A stretch of 64,000 nucleotides of DNA. Origin: an uncultured Dehalococcoidia bacterium. Its GTDB lineage: Bacteria > Chloroflexota > Dehalococcoidia > Lucifugimonadales > UBA3495. The notes below the pieces were generated by a model that was given only the letters and a program-made list of their open reading frames with translations, was not told where the DNA came from and did no database searches. The translations under genes were made by a program, and so were the position numbers. Of this stretch, positions 25,280 through 33,548 are shown in pieces (position 1 is the stretch's first letter; every line of letters starts with the position of its first letter). The DNA lies in contig OY282494.1 in the NCBI GenBank assembly GCA_958296385.1, positions 2,686,981 through 2,750,980 on the forward strand, read 5' to 3'.

Positions 25280-25690
25280 TCACAGCGCGGCCAGCTTGTG
25301 CCACGCATCCCGGAAACCGTCAACGCAAAACGCCTCCGGCTGGAGCCACCACGCCCCCTCAAACTCCTCCTCCAAACGCCCCGCATCCTGCACCTCGCCC
25401 CGCAGCAGCAGGTAAGTAGCCGGCGCCCCGCCCAGCACAAAAGTGGTGATGACCAGACATTGCCAGTCCCAATCCAGCGTATCCGGGTCGTAAAACCGCA
25501 CCGCCTGCGTGCGCTCCTGCGAGTGAAACTTGATGCGAACTTCCCGCCCGTCGGCCGGAATCCCCGCAATCACCTCGTCCTCGTTAGGACTGCGGCGGGC
25601 AATAAAGCAATCCCATCCATTCTCCGACAGCCGGTCTGCCAGATGGATGCGCCCATACTCGCGCACGGTTTTAGGCACGTAACGGGCCAT
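25280..25690 (-). CDS. Hypothetical protein
   Basis: A 136-residue soluble protein beginning MARYVPKTVREYGRIHLADRL. It contains a patch, NGWDCFIARRSPNEDEVIAG, and a GREVRIKFHSQERTQAVRF strand pair, and is tryptophan-rich toward the C-terminus. The mix of basic, hydrophobic strands and an N-terminal helix could suit a small restriction-fold or PD-(D/E)XK-like protein, but no active site can be assigned. It lies between rpmE and the DUF1385 gene in the same direction. Confidence 0.55.
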   Translation of the reverse strand: MARYVPKTVREYGRIHLADRLSENGWDCFIARRSPNEDEVIAGIPADGREVRIKFHSQERTQAVRFYDPDTLDWDWQCLVITTFVLGGAPATYLLLRGEVQDAGRLEEEFEGAWWLQPEAFCVDGFRDAWHKLAAL

Positions 25691-25712
25691 ACGGATTTGC
25701 CTCGCGCTGGGG

Positions 25713-25750
25713 TTGCGTGCCCAGTGTCAGATTGCGTGCCCAGTGTCAGA
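25713..25750. repeat. 19 bp tandem duplication between rpmE and the next gene
   Basis: Two exact units of TTGCGTGCCCAGTGTCAGA lie side by side. A second, degenerate ~17 bp set built on ACT.TTCGTCC follows at 25825-25893 and runs into the 3' end of rpmE. Confidence 0.85.
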
Positions 25751-25760
25751 TTGATAGCAA

Positions 25761-25783
25761 AACGGGAGCCGGCGGCTCCCGTT
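25761..25783 (-). terminator. Terminator after rpmE
   Basis: A perfect 10 bp stem (AACGGGAGCC/GGCTCCCGTT) with a three-base loop, followed on the minus strand by TTTTGC. It should end the rplU-rpmA-rpmE transcript. Confidence 0.75.
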
Positions 25784-25882
25784 GCCAGATTACGACTGCG
25801 GCGGACGGGGTTGTTAGTCCGGCCGGGATTACTCGTCCCACCGGAACTGTTCGTCCAGTCGGAACTATTCGTCCCGCCGAAG

Positions 25883-26086
25883 TTACTCGTCCAGATTAAA
25901 CCGGCGGCGCATCCGCTCGATGCGGCCCTGCGTGTCAACGATGCGCTGCTCGCCGGTGTAGAAAGGATGGCAGCGCCCGCAGACTTCAACGCGCAGCGCG
26001 GGCTTGGTGGCGCCGGTCTGGAACACGTTGCCGCAGGAGCAGGTAACCGTTGCGCTGAAGTAGCGGGGATGTATCTCGGCTTTCAT
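25883..26086 (-). CDS. rpmE: Ribosomal protein bL31
   Basis: A 67-residue protein of the large subunit. [20 protein letters not shown] is the classic bL31 start, and C16, C18, C36 and C39 make it the zinc-binding (C+) form. ATG 26086 was selected over a longer frame. It is the third gene of the rplU-rpmA-rpmE cluster, 17 bases after rpmA. Confidence 0.97.
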   Translation of the reverse strand: MKAEIHPRYFSATVTCSCGNVFQTGATKPALRVEVCGRCHPFYTGEQRIVDTQGRIERMRRRFNLDE

Positions 26087-26103
26087 CGTGTTGCGTCCTC
26101 TGC

Positions 26104-26388
26104 CTATGCTGCCACGGGCGCGGCGTCGGCGGCGGCCACCGGGTACACGCTGACCCGGCGCTTGCCCCTGGCCGCCCACTCAAAAGTCACCTGCCCGTCA
26201 ACCTTGGCGAACAGGGTATAATCCCGCCCCAGGCCAACGTTGGTGCCGGGCCGGATGCGGGTGCCGCGCTGACGGACGATGATAGAGCCGCAGGTAACCC
26301 GCTCGCCCCCGTACCGCTTCACGCCCAGGCGTTTTGCATTGCTGTCGCGGCCGTTGTTGGTACTGCCGCCGGCCTTCTTGTGGGCCAT
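26104..26388 (-). CDS. rpmA: Ribosomal protein bL27
   Basis: A 94-residue large-subunit protein whose N-terminus reaches the peptidyl transferase centre. It starts [20 protein letters not shown], as expected, without the cleavable extension seen in some Firmicutes. The core through [14 protein letters not shown] is intact; the alanine-rich C-terminus is longer than usual. It lies two bases after the rplU stop. Confidence 0.97.
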   Translation of the reverse strand: MAHKKAGGSTNNGRDSNAKRLGVKRYGGERVTCGSIIVRQRGTRIRPGTNVGLGRDYTLFAKVDGQVTFEWAARGKRRVSVYPVAAADAAPVAA

Positions 26389-26390
26389 GT

Positions 26391-26711
26391 CTAGCCTCCG
26401 GTCTCAATGTCCTGAATCAGGACGCGGGTATAGTTCTGACGATGCCCCCGCTTGCGGCGGTATCGGGTTTTGGCCTTGTACTTATAGACGATGATTTTGC
26501 GGTCTTTGTAATGAGACTGCACCTGAGCGGTAACGTGCGCGCCGGGCACACAAGGCGCCCCAAACCGGACTTCCCCGTCCCGCGACACCGCCAGCACATC
26601 GTCAAACTGAGTAGTAGCCCCCTCGTCAACGGTCAGCAACTCAACGTCAAGCACATCGCCGGGCGAAACCCGGTACTGCTTGCCGCCAGTTTTCACAATC
26701 GCATAATCCAT
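26391..26711 (-). CDS. rplU: Ribosomal protein bL21
   Basis: A 106-residue protein beginning [19 protein letters not shown] with the conserved [17 protein letters not shown] segment near the C-terminus. ATG 26711 is preceded by a G-rich ribosome site. First gene of the rplU-rpmA-rpmE operon; the IS1 pair begins about 70 bases upstream of it. Confidence 0.97.
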   Translation of the reverse strand: MDYAIVKTGGKQYRVSPGDVLDVELLTVDEGATTQFDDVLAVSRDGEVRFGAPCVPGAHVTAQVQSHYKDRKIIVYKYKAKTRYRRKRGHRQNYTRVLIQDIETGG

Positions 26712-26782
26712 AAAAACCACCCCCCAAACGGCCTACCATTCTAAAACCACCCCACCCCGAATGTCAACACGAACAACGATCA

Positions 26783-27616
26783 GGTATTCCTAACTTGCGC
26801 GGTGGTTATGTATAGTTAGGCTAAACTTGGTTTTGGGAGGTGAGGCTATGGCGCGCGCCCGTGTTTATCGCCACGACGTCCGTTGCCCGGACTGCGGCTC
26901 CAACCGGATGCGTCGGGACGGCTGTTCCCGGAACGGCCACCAGACTTACCAGTGCGGCGACTGCCCGCGTCGCCATACGCCCGAGGGCGCTTACCGTCGG
27001 CCCGGCAATCCGAGAACGTGCTTTGGAGATGTATGCCGAGTGCGGCAACCTGAGCGCGGTGGGGCGGCTGTTTCAGGTGAGCGGCCAGGCGGTGAGCGTG
27101 TGGGTCAAAAAAAGGGGAAGTACGTCCTGAACCAATTTCGGGAGGCCCAGCGCCGCCGCACTGAGGGAGCGCCCGGACGGCAGCCGGCGGCGGTGATTGC
27201 CTGGGATGAGATGTGGACTTACCGGGGCGTGCGGCGCAGGGGTAAGCGGGAGGACTGCTGGATCTGGACGGAGGTGGTGGCGGAAAAAAATGGCAGTCGG
27301 TGGCTGGACTTTGAGGTGGAGGAGCGCAGCGAGGCGCCGTTCCTGCGGCTGTACGAAAGGATGCCGGAGGCAGCGCGGTATTGCAGCGACGGCTATCCGG
27401 TGTACGGCTGGCTGCCGGCAAACCGGCACGAGGTGGGTAAGTATGGGCCGGTGAACTGGAGCGAGGGTCTGCACTCGTGGCTGCGGGGTAAGCTGAACCG
27501 GCTGGTGCGACGGACGAAAGGCTATACCAAAAGCGTGGCGATGCTGGTGTACTCGCTGGCGTTGGTTTGCTGGTATCGATGGGCCAAATTCAACTTCAGC
27601 GCAAGTTGAGAATACC
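26783..27616 (+). mobile_element. IS1-family element copy b
   Basis: An 834 bp element with terminal repeats GGTATTCCTAACTTGCGC and (inverted at the right end) GCGCAAGTTGAGAATACC. It encodes a zinc ribbon, helix-turn-helix and DDE domain of IS1 type. It lies tail to tail with copy c, separated only by nine bases (CTGGTCACA). Flanking nine-base sequences are not duplicated, so the insertion is old or rearranged. It shares a leader (GGTTATGTATAGTTAGGCTAAA) with copy c, which sets these two apart from copies a, d and e. Confidence 0.85.
26848..27609 (+). pseudogene. IS1-type transposase with a frame-scrambled middle
   Basis: One uninterrupted frame of 253 codons begins at ATG 26848 (GGGAGG upstream). 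The zinc ribbon (CPDCGSNRMRRDG) and the catalytic half (AWDEMWTYRG, SDGYPVYGWLP, RRTKGYTKS) are in this frame. The segment 27003-27112 is read wrongly: its real protein, AIRERALEMYAECGNLSAVG plus the rest of the helix-turn-helix, is in the +1-shifted frame. Compared with copy c, a five-base unit (CCCGG) is missing near 27003. A run of seven A at 27109-27115 would return the frame by -1, as in IS1 programmed frameshifting. The product is therefore probably inactive. Confidence 0.75.
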
Positions 27617-27625
27617 CTGGTCACA

Positions 27626-28458
27626 GGTATTCTCAGCTTGCGTTGAAATTAGATTCGCCCCAGCGATACCAGCAAACCAACGCCAGCGCATACACCAGCA
27701 TTGCCACATTTTTAGTGTAGCCTTTTGTCCGCAGCACCGGTTCACCTTCCCACGCAGCCACGAATGCAGCCCTCGTTCCAGTTCACCGGCCCATACTTGC
27801 CCACCTCGTGCCGGTTCGCCGGCAGCCAGCCGTACACCGCATACCTATCGCTACAATGCCGCTCCGCCTCCGGCAGCCTCTCGTACAGCCGCAGGAAAGG
27901 CGCCGCGCTGCGGTTCCCCACCTCAAAGTCCACCCACCGACGGCCATCCTTTTCCGCGACCACCGCCGTCCAAATCCAGCAGTCCTACCGCTTATCCCCG
28001 CGCCGCACCCCCCGATACGTCTACATCTCATCCCAGGCAATCACCGCCGCCGGCTGCCGTCCGGCGGCTCCATCAGTGCGGCGACGCTGGGCCGCCCGGA
28101 ACTGGTTCAGGACGTACTCCCCCTTTTTTGACCCGCACGCTCACCGCCTGGCCGCTCACCTGAAACAGCCGCCCCACCGCGCTCAGATTGCCGCACTCCG
28201 CGTACGTCTCCAAAGCCCGTTCTTTGATTGCCGGGCCGGGACGACGGTAAGCGCCCTCGGGCGTATGGCGACGCTTGCAGTCCCCGCACTTGTAAATCTG
28301 GTGGCCGTTCCGGGAACAGCCGTCCCGACGCATCCAGTTAGAGCCGCAATCCGGGCAGCGGACATCGTGACGATAAACACGGGCGCGCACCATAGCCTCA
28401 CCTCCCAAAACTGATTTTAGCCTAACTATACATAACCACCGCACAAGTTGAGAATACC
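27626..28458 (-). mobile_element. IS1-family element copy c
   Basis: An 833 bp inverted partner of copy b. The upstream frame (ATG near 28393) is correct through zinc ribbon and helix-turn-helix (GAYRRPGPAIKERALETYAE, then SGQAVSVRVKK). The frameshift region has A6G5 instead of A7G4, leaving the catalytic frame in a different register. The catalytic half (GRRWVDFEVGNRSAAPFLRL, then YAVYGWLPANRHEVGKY) carries further stops. Transposition-defective. Confidence 0.8.
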
Positions 28459-28524
28459 GCATTCTGCAAATGGTAGATGCGGGATGGTAGCTTGGCGTAT
28501 AATTGGCCGAAGGAGAAGCTGCCG

Positions 28525-29295
28525 ATGGTCACTATCAATACAACCGACGACCTGCTGCACGCGCTGGCCAAGAACCCGGAGTGGAAAGCGGCCGTGCGGC
28601 GTGAAATCCTCACTGAGGAACTAATCAACCTGCCCGCCCGGTTCGACCAATTCGTTGCGAAAACCGAGCAGTTCATGGCGAAGACTGACCAATTCATTGC
28701 GAAAACCGAACAGTTCATGACGGAAACTGGTCAGTTCGTTGTGAAAACCGAGCAGTTTATCGTCGAGCAACGCCAGTTCAACGAAGAGCAGCTTCAATTC
28801 AACGACAAGGTGGGCGGCTTTATGACCCGGACTGACCGGGCGATTGACCGGCTGCGGGGGGACATCTCCACTATGCGAGAGACCCATGCCCGCGACGCAA
28901 CGACCAGGGAGGCCAGCGGCGTTGCCTGGGTTATGGGCCTCCGGCCGGTTCGTACTCTTACCTACGATGACCTGCTGGAAATGCACATAACTGCGGATAC
29001 TTCCGGCATTGCAACCAATGAACTGCACAGCTTCCGCCGCGCAGATTTGGTAATCGAGGCCGCCGATGATGACGGGAATACTCACTACATCGCTGTGGAA
29101 GTGTCTTACACGGCGGACGAGCGCGATACCAGTCGCGCAATCCGCAACGCCGGCTACCTGACCCGGTTCACCGGGCATCCCGCGCACGCCGCCATCGCCA
29201 GCATCCGCAACGACCGCACTATTCAAGCGGACATCGACAGCGGGCAGGTGTACTGGTACGAACTGGATGACCGGGAGCCGCGGCTGGAAGACTAG
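28525..29295 (+). CDS. Coiled-coil protein with nuclease-like C-terminal domain
   Basis: A 256-residue protein. Residues 1-38 are a helical head (LLHALAKNPEWKAAVRREIL), and residues 40-95 are near-perfect seven-residue repeats built on AKTEQFM/QFIVEQR, a trimeric or dimeric coiled coil. The C-terminal domain (about 130-250) reads RRADLVIEA then HYIAVEVSYT. That is the D...ExV pattern of PD-(D/E)XK-like folds, although the usual lysine is serine. Related DUF3782-type proteins are common in Chloroflexota. AAGGAG precedes ATG 28525. Flanked by IS1 copies on both sides. The function is not known. Confidence 0.65.
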   Translation: MVTINTTDDLLHALAKNPEWKAAVRREILTEELINLPARFDQFVAKTEQFMAKTDQFIAKTEQFMTETGQFVVKTEQFIVEQRQFNEEQLQFNDKVGGFMTRTDRAIDRLRGDISTMRETHARDATTREASGVAWVMGLRPVRTLTYDDLLEMHITADTSGIATNELHSFRRADLVIEAADDDGNTHYIAVEVSYTADERDTSRAIRNAGYLTRFTGHPAHAAIASIRNDRTIQADIDSGQVYWYELDDREPRLED

Positions 29296-29361
29296 TCGCA
29301 GCAACTCTCGCGTCGTTGATTGATTGTGGTACTCAATCAATTCCATTATTTGGAAACTTTG

Positions 29362-29419
29362 TCCCATCTTCGCCCCACTGTACCCCGTAGGCGCGCATCA
29401 TGGCGGTGATGTTGGCGCG
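29362..29419 (-). pseudogene. 3' fragment of an MmcB-like nuclease gene, cut by IS1 copy d
   Basis: About 58 bases match the 3' end of the gene at 31189-31881 (shared text GCCCCACTGTACCCCGT and GCGCGCATCATGGCGGTG) and read ITAMMRAYGVQWGED on the minus strand. The match stops where the IS1 terminal repeat begins. Confidence 0.7.
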
Positions 29420-30217
29420 GGTATTCCTGACATACACTGGCATTGGATATAATGCAGTTCAAGGTCGGTTGCAGGAGGTAGGATGATGGCACGCGCCCGT
29501 GCTTATCGTCACGATGTCCGCTGCCCGGACTGCGGCTCCAACCGGATGGCCAAAGCCGGCCACAGCAAAGATCGGCAACGGTTTAAGTGCGGCGACTGCG
29601 GCCGTTCCTAATCTGCCGGAAGGGGCGTATCGCCGTCCGGGGTCGGTGGTCAAAGAGCCGGGGGTATGTACCTGGACGGTAGCAGTGTGAGCGGGGAGAG
29701 GCGCGCACCGGGTATAGCATTCCGGCGGTGCCGGGGTGGATCAAAGAGGGGGCCAAGCGCTGACCGGGTTGCGGGAATGGCAGCCGGCGGCGGTGATTGC
29801 CTGGGATGAGATGTGGACTTACCGGGGAGTGCGGCGTGTAGATAAGCGGGCGGACTGCCGGATTTGGACGGCGGTGGTGGAGGAAAAAGACGGCAGTCGG
29901 TGGGTGGACTTTGAGGTGGGCGACCGCAGCGAGGCGCCTTTCTTGCGGCTGTACGAAAGGCTGTCAAAGGCGGAGCGGCGTTGTAGTAACGGCTATGCGG
30001 TGTACCGGATGGCTGCCGACGAACCGGCACGAGGTGGGCAAGTGCGGGCCGGTGAACTGGAACGAGGGTCTGAATTCGTCGCTGCGTGGCAATCTGAACC
30101 GGCTGGTGCGACGGACGAAAGGCTACACCAAAAGCGTGGTGATGCTGGTGTATTCGCCGGCGTTGGTCTGCTGGAATCGCCGGGGAAAGGTCGACTTCAG
30201 CGCAAGTTGAGAACACC
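29420..30217 (+). mobile_element. IS1-family element copy d, degenerate
   Basis: Left end GGTATTCCTGACAT, right end GCGCAAGTTGAGAACACC. The zinc ribbon (CPDCGSNRMAKAGHSK) begins at ATG 29484 but is frameshifted. The catalytic part is split between two frames (AWDEMWTYRGVRRVDKRADC, then WLPTNRHEVGKCGPVNWNEG, RRTKGYTKSVV). The first frame runs on out of register after CSNGYAVYR. Same subgroup as copies a and e (leader CATTGGATATAATG). Confidence 0.75.
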
Positions 30218-30232
30218 TGCTATCCGAACGGG

Positions 30233-30262
30233 TTGACATACAATGTAGCAGTGCGGTATTTT
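30233..30262 (+). promoter_or_regulatory. Likely sigma70-type promoter of the GIY-YIG gene
   Basis: A consensus TTGACA at 30233-30238 and TATTTT at 30257-30262, 18 bp apart, lie about 40 bases ahead of the gene and directly after the IS1 copy d terminal repeat. Confidence 0.5.
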
Positions 30263-30302
30263 CTAAGCCATCTATCAATAGAATCGCTAATGGGAGGACA
30301 TG

Positions 30303-31187
30303 ATGACGAGCGCTAACGGATTCGCTATCACAATCACATTTCCATCCGGAGAATCGGATGGGTTGCGAGTGATTGAAAAATTGGGATGGTCCGGGGCGGG
30401 TGTGGGTTTTCCCAGGACTGTTCCTTCGGAAATTCGAGACAACGATGTCCTGCAAAAGCCCGGCGTCTATATCTTGTGGGAATATGGCGTGGAGTTCCCG
30501 CGGGTCTATATTGGACAGTCAGAAAACCCATCTGTGAGGATTTACCACCATTCCCGGGGCGATGATAAGGAGTTTTGGACAAGGGCTGTTGTGTTCAGTG
30601 GTGGCTTGGACGTAGCACATACCAGGTACATTGAGGCGAGATTAGTAGAGATTGCCGAGGCGGTAAAGCGTTGCAACAGAGGCGCAGACGTTACTCCCCA
30701 GGAGCCCACTTTGGGAGCTGCAGACAAAATGCACGCCGAGAATTTCCTGGAAAATATGTTGCTATGCCTGCCGATTGTTGGGGCCACTTTTTTTGAACGA
30801 CCCAATGTCCCGCCTCAGGTACGCGGCTCGCGAACTCCGGCAGTAAGCGAAACTCCTTCGTCAAGTGATCAAGAGGGGTTGGTATTGACGGGCAGATTTG
30901 GTGTAGATGCCAGAGGTTACAACGGCGCAGAATTTGTCGTGCTTGCCGGATCCAAAGCATCCAAGACTGAACATAATTCTATCTCAGCTGTACCGCGCGT
31001 TGCTGAGCAGCGCCGAGAGCTGCTGCGATTGGGTGTTCTGGAAGATGATGGCGAAACGCTTGTGTTCACGCAAGACTATGCGTTCAATTCTCCTTCAAGA
31101 GCTTCCTCGGTGTGTTTGGGGCGAAACAGCAACGGGTGGGCGGAGTGGAAAAACGAGAAGGGGATTCCACTTAAGGAAATAAAATAA
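30303..31187 (+). CDS. GIY-YIG nuclease with DUF4357 C-terminal domain
   Basis: A 294-residue protein. The GIY-YIG domain begins near residue 53 (PGVYILWEYG, then VYIGQSENPSVRIYHH), with an acidic residue in the RYIEARLVEI helix. The C-terminal ~90 residues (GYNGAEFVVLAGSKA, then RRELLRLGVL and FNSPSRASSVCLGRNSNGW) match DUF4357, which is often joined to GIY-YIG or restriction proteins. GGGAGG lies only two bases from ATG 30300 but five from ATG 30303, so the second was preferred. A DNA nuclease in defence or repair is likely. It converges with the MmcB-like gene one base away. Confidence 0.82.
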   Translation: MTSANGFAITITFPSGESDGLRVIEKLGWSGAGVGFPRTVPSEIRDNDVLQKPGVYILWEYGVEFPRVYIGQSENPSVRIYHHSRGDDKEFWTRAVVFSGGLDVAHTRYIEARLVEIAEAVKRCNRGADVTPQEPTLGAADKMHAENFLENMLLCLPIVGATFFERPNVPPQVRGSRTPAVSETPSSSDQEGLVLTGRFGVDARGYNGAEFVVLAGSKASKTEHNSISAVPRVAEQRRELLRLGVLEDDGETLVFTQDYAFNSPSRASSVCLGRNSNGWAEWKNEKGIPLKEIK

Positions 31188-31188
31188 C

Positions 31189-31881
31189 TTACGGGGTGGA
31201 GTTTTCGCCATCTGCGTAGGGCGGAAACTCCGCCCCATCCTCGCCCCACTGTACCCCGTGGGCGCGCATCATGGCGGTGGTGTTGGCGCGGGTTATTGCG
31301 CGCAGGGTGTTGGTTATTGTGCCGGTGGTTTTGCGGGTGGGCTTGGGTGGGGCTGGGGTTAGTTCGGTTGGGGTTGGGGTTAGGAGACCCCAGGCGGGGG
31401 GCAGCGTTTCGGGGCGCACTATGTTTGGCGGCGCCATTATGTAGTGGTAATCGGCGATGCTTAGAAAGCGTGGGTCGTGGAACTTTGTTGATACTGTTGC
31501 CAGTCGTTGACGGAGACGTTTCTGCTCTAGTTCCAGGCGGGACTGGTCGTTGTTGGCGGGTTGGTAGGTTGGGGTGTTGGCCAGGGCGATGCGGCGGGAC
31601 AGGGCGTTGGCGCGTTTTTGCAGTCGGGCGATGTCGGCGTTGGTGTGGTTGTCGCGGGCGAAATCGGAACGGGAGGCTTTGACCTCGACGGCGTAAATCG
31701 CGTTGCCGGGGCCAACGCCTACCACGTCAACTACGGAACCCCAGGGGCCTTGCAGTCTGACTTCGAATCCGATGCACCGGCAGCCGGCCTGGCGGTAGAG
31801 CCATTCCCAGGCGGCCCATTTTAGCCGGTAGGTGAGCTCCGACTCGCTGCCCAGCTTGAAACGCGGCGCGGCGTCCAGCAT
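31189..31881 (-). CDS. MmcB-like PD-(D/E)XK nuclease-fold protein
   Basis: A 230-residue protein whose N-terminal half carries a nuclease pattern: SVVDVVGV (D52) followed by AIYAVEVKASRSDF (E66, K68). This is the D...ExK core of MmcB-type DNA-repair proteins. The middle is a helical hairpin (ADIARLQKRANALSRR), and residues ~150-200 are proline/threonine-rich linker. The C-terminal GVQWGEDGAEFPPY is repeated as a fragment next to IS1 copy d, so a second copy once existed. The LLM gene lies upstream on the same strand, its stop 10 bases before this ATG. Confidence 0.65.
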   Translation of the reverse strand: MLDAAPRFKLGSESELTYRLKWAAWEWLYRQAGCRCIGFEVRLQGPWGSVVDVVGVGPGNAIYAVEVKASRSDFARDNHTNADIARLQKRANALSRRIALANTPTYQPANNDQSRLELEQKRLRQRLATVSTKFHDPRFLSIADYHYIMAPPNIVRPETLPPAWGLLTPTPTELTPAPPKPTRKTTGTITNTLRAITRANTTAMMRAHGVQWGEDGAEFPPYADGENSTP

Positions 31882-31891
31882 CGCCCCGCCG

Positions 31892-32914
31892 TTATTGCTC
31901 CCGCAGCTCGCTTACGATGCGGCGCAGTTGGGCTTGTTCGGCATCGCCGGTGGTCTGAATGGAGAAGTGCATCTCGTCAACCAGCCCGCCGTAGCGTTCC
32001 TGGAACTTGCCGGGGATTTCGTCGTACTCGCCGATGATGGCAAAGGCGTCCAGCATCTCATCCGATACCAGATTGCCCATCTCATCCCATCTGCCTTCCA
32101 GCGACATCCGGTGCAGCTGGCGGCCGATGTCCTCAAAGCCATGACATTCCAGGACGGGAAAGTAGGTTCGGGTGGACGAGTAGAACGCGATGCGGCGGCG
32201 GGTTTCGGCGTCCATCTCTTGTATCGCCGCGCGGTTGGGGCCGGTGACGATAAAGCCGCCGCCGACTACGGAGATGTCATCCGGATTGCGTCCGGCGCGG
32301 CGGGCGCCCTCGGCGATGTTCGGGCGCACCACCTGCCGGATGTACTCCGGGGAGGTGAGGCTGTGCAGCATCAGGCCATCGCTGGATTCGCCGGCCACCA
32401 GGCAGTTGTAGCCGTTCACCGCCGCCGTGAACACCTCCGGATGGGGGTACTCGCTGGGGCCGGGGCTGAAAAAGGGCGTCATCAGGGAGAACTGGTAGAA
32501 ATCGCCGGCGTACTCCAGGTTGCTGCCGGTGTCCCAGCAGTTCCAGATGGCGTGCAGCGATTGGACGTACTCGCGCAGCCGGGGCCCGGGCGAGCCGGCC
32601 CAGCGGGTGGAGAACCGGCGCTCAATATGCCCCTTGACCTGCGTACCCAGGCCGAGGCGGAACCGCCCGCCGCTGGCGTCCTGCAAGTCGCGCGCGGTGT
32701 AGGCGACGACCATTGGGGAACGGGGAAAGGCGATGGCGACGTGGGTTTCCAGCGTGATGCGGCTGGTGCTGGTGGCAGCCACCGCCAACGGCAAAAACGG
32801 GTCGTGAGACGTTTCGTTAGTAGAAACGCCATCGTAGCCCATAGATTCGGCCCAAGCCGCCTCAGCAGCCACCGCGTTTAAGTCGCGGGATTTTAGAGAA
32901 TAGGCAACTCGCAT
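31892..32914 (-). CDS. LLM-class flavin- or F420-dependent oxidoreductase
   Basis: A 340-residue TIM-barrel protein of the luciferase-like monooxygenase family. Characteristic text includes AEAAWAESMGYDGVSTNETSHDPF at the N-terminus, ALYTARDLQ-type VAYTARDLQDASGGRF, and GLGTQVKGHIERRF with SPGPRLREYV, which is found in F420-dependent members. Cofactor choice (FMN or F420) is inferred; a deazaflavin oxidoreductase elsewhere in the window suggests that F420 is available. It lies 10 bases from the MmcB-like gene. The substrate is unknown. Confidence 0.88.
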   Translation of the reverse strand: MRVAYSLKSRDLNAVAAEAAWAESMGYDGVSTNETSHDPFLPLAVAATSTSRITLETHVAIAFPRSPMVVAYTARDLQDASGGRFRLGLGTQVKGHIERRFSTRWAGSPGPRLREYVQSLHAIWNCWDTGSNLEYAGDFYQFSLMTPFFSPGPSEYPHPEVFTAAVNGYNCLVAGESSDGLMLHSLTSPEYIRQVVRPNIAEGARRAGRNPDDISVVGGGFIVTGPNRAAIQEMDAETRRRIAFYSSTRTYFPVLECHGFEDIGRQLHRMSLEGRWDEMGNLVSDEMLDAFAIIGEYDEIPGKFQERYGGLVDEMHFSIQTTGDAEQAQLRRIVSELREQ

Positions 32915-33080
32915 TTGGGGAAGTCTCCTTGTTGTGAGATATTAATGCGCTTTAAAACAACGCCAACGAGCATCTCAAAGTTCTGGTTAGCCATCTCCAA
33001 AAGTTTCGCAGACATCCGATGACGGAACCCGTGGCAATAGGATAAAGGTAGCCGTCCGGCGCGCGGGAGTCAAAGGGCGA

Positions 33081-33548
33081 TTATGCGGTTAGCTGCTCCG
33101 CAGTACCGCTTTCTATTCCCGGCGTGCTGGTTGGTTCCAGAAACCACAGGTTGGAGACGTGGAGCATGGCTTGGCCCAGACGGAATACCGCACCGGCCAA
33201 CTGTTCGGGCTGAGTGCAGCGCAGGGTTAGTTCGCCTTTATGATGTTCTACGCCCAGCGCGGAGCGGCAGATCTGGTCTAGCAGATACTTTTGCCTGGGT
33301 GAAAGTTCGCCGCTAACCGATTGCTGCCAGAGCCAGCCCAGCGTTTCGCAACCGTCGGTTAATATGTACTGCCCGTTGCGTTCCGTCAGAAATATCACCG
33401 GCATCGTGCCATCCCGGAACATAAACGGGGTGAACAGACGTATGCTTCCGTCCGGCATTGGATTGCCGTCAAACTCAAACAACGCCGGCAACCCGTCGCA
33501 TAGTAACCTCTGCAAGTTGGCGTTTGGCATAGTCAACATACCTCTCAT
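33081..33548 (-). CDS. DUF1828-like protein, second gene of a two-gene unit
   Basis: A 155-residue protein with the DUF1828 pattern (FLTERNGQYILTDGCETLGWLW, then a helical segment SPRQKYLLDQICRSALGVE). The start at ATG 33548 overlaps the stop of the upstream gene as ATGA, so the two are translationally coupled. Pairs of this kind occur in accessory regions and sometimes behave like toxin-antitoxin or phage-related modules; no activity can be inferred here. Nothing was seen in 32915-33080. Confidence 0.65.
   Translation of the reverse strand: MRGMLTMPNANLQRLLCDGLPALFEFDGNPMPDGSIRLFTPFMFRDGTMPVIFLTERNGQYILTDGCETLGWLWQQSVSGELSPRQKYLLDQICRSALGVEHHKGELTLRCTQPEQLAGAVFRLGQAMLHVSNLWFLEPTSTPGIESGTAEQLTA

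Noticed and set aside
26827-27609. Intact 260-residue transposase
   Set aside because: The middle ~37 codons are out of frame relative to copy c; continuity results from a deletion plus the A7 register.
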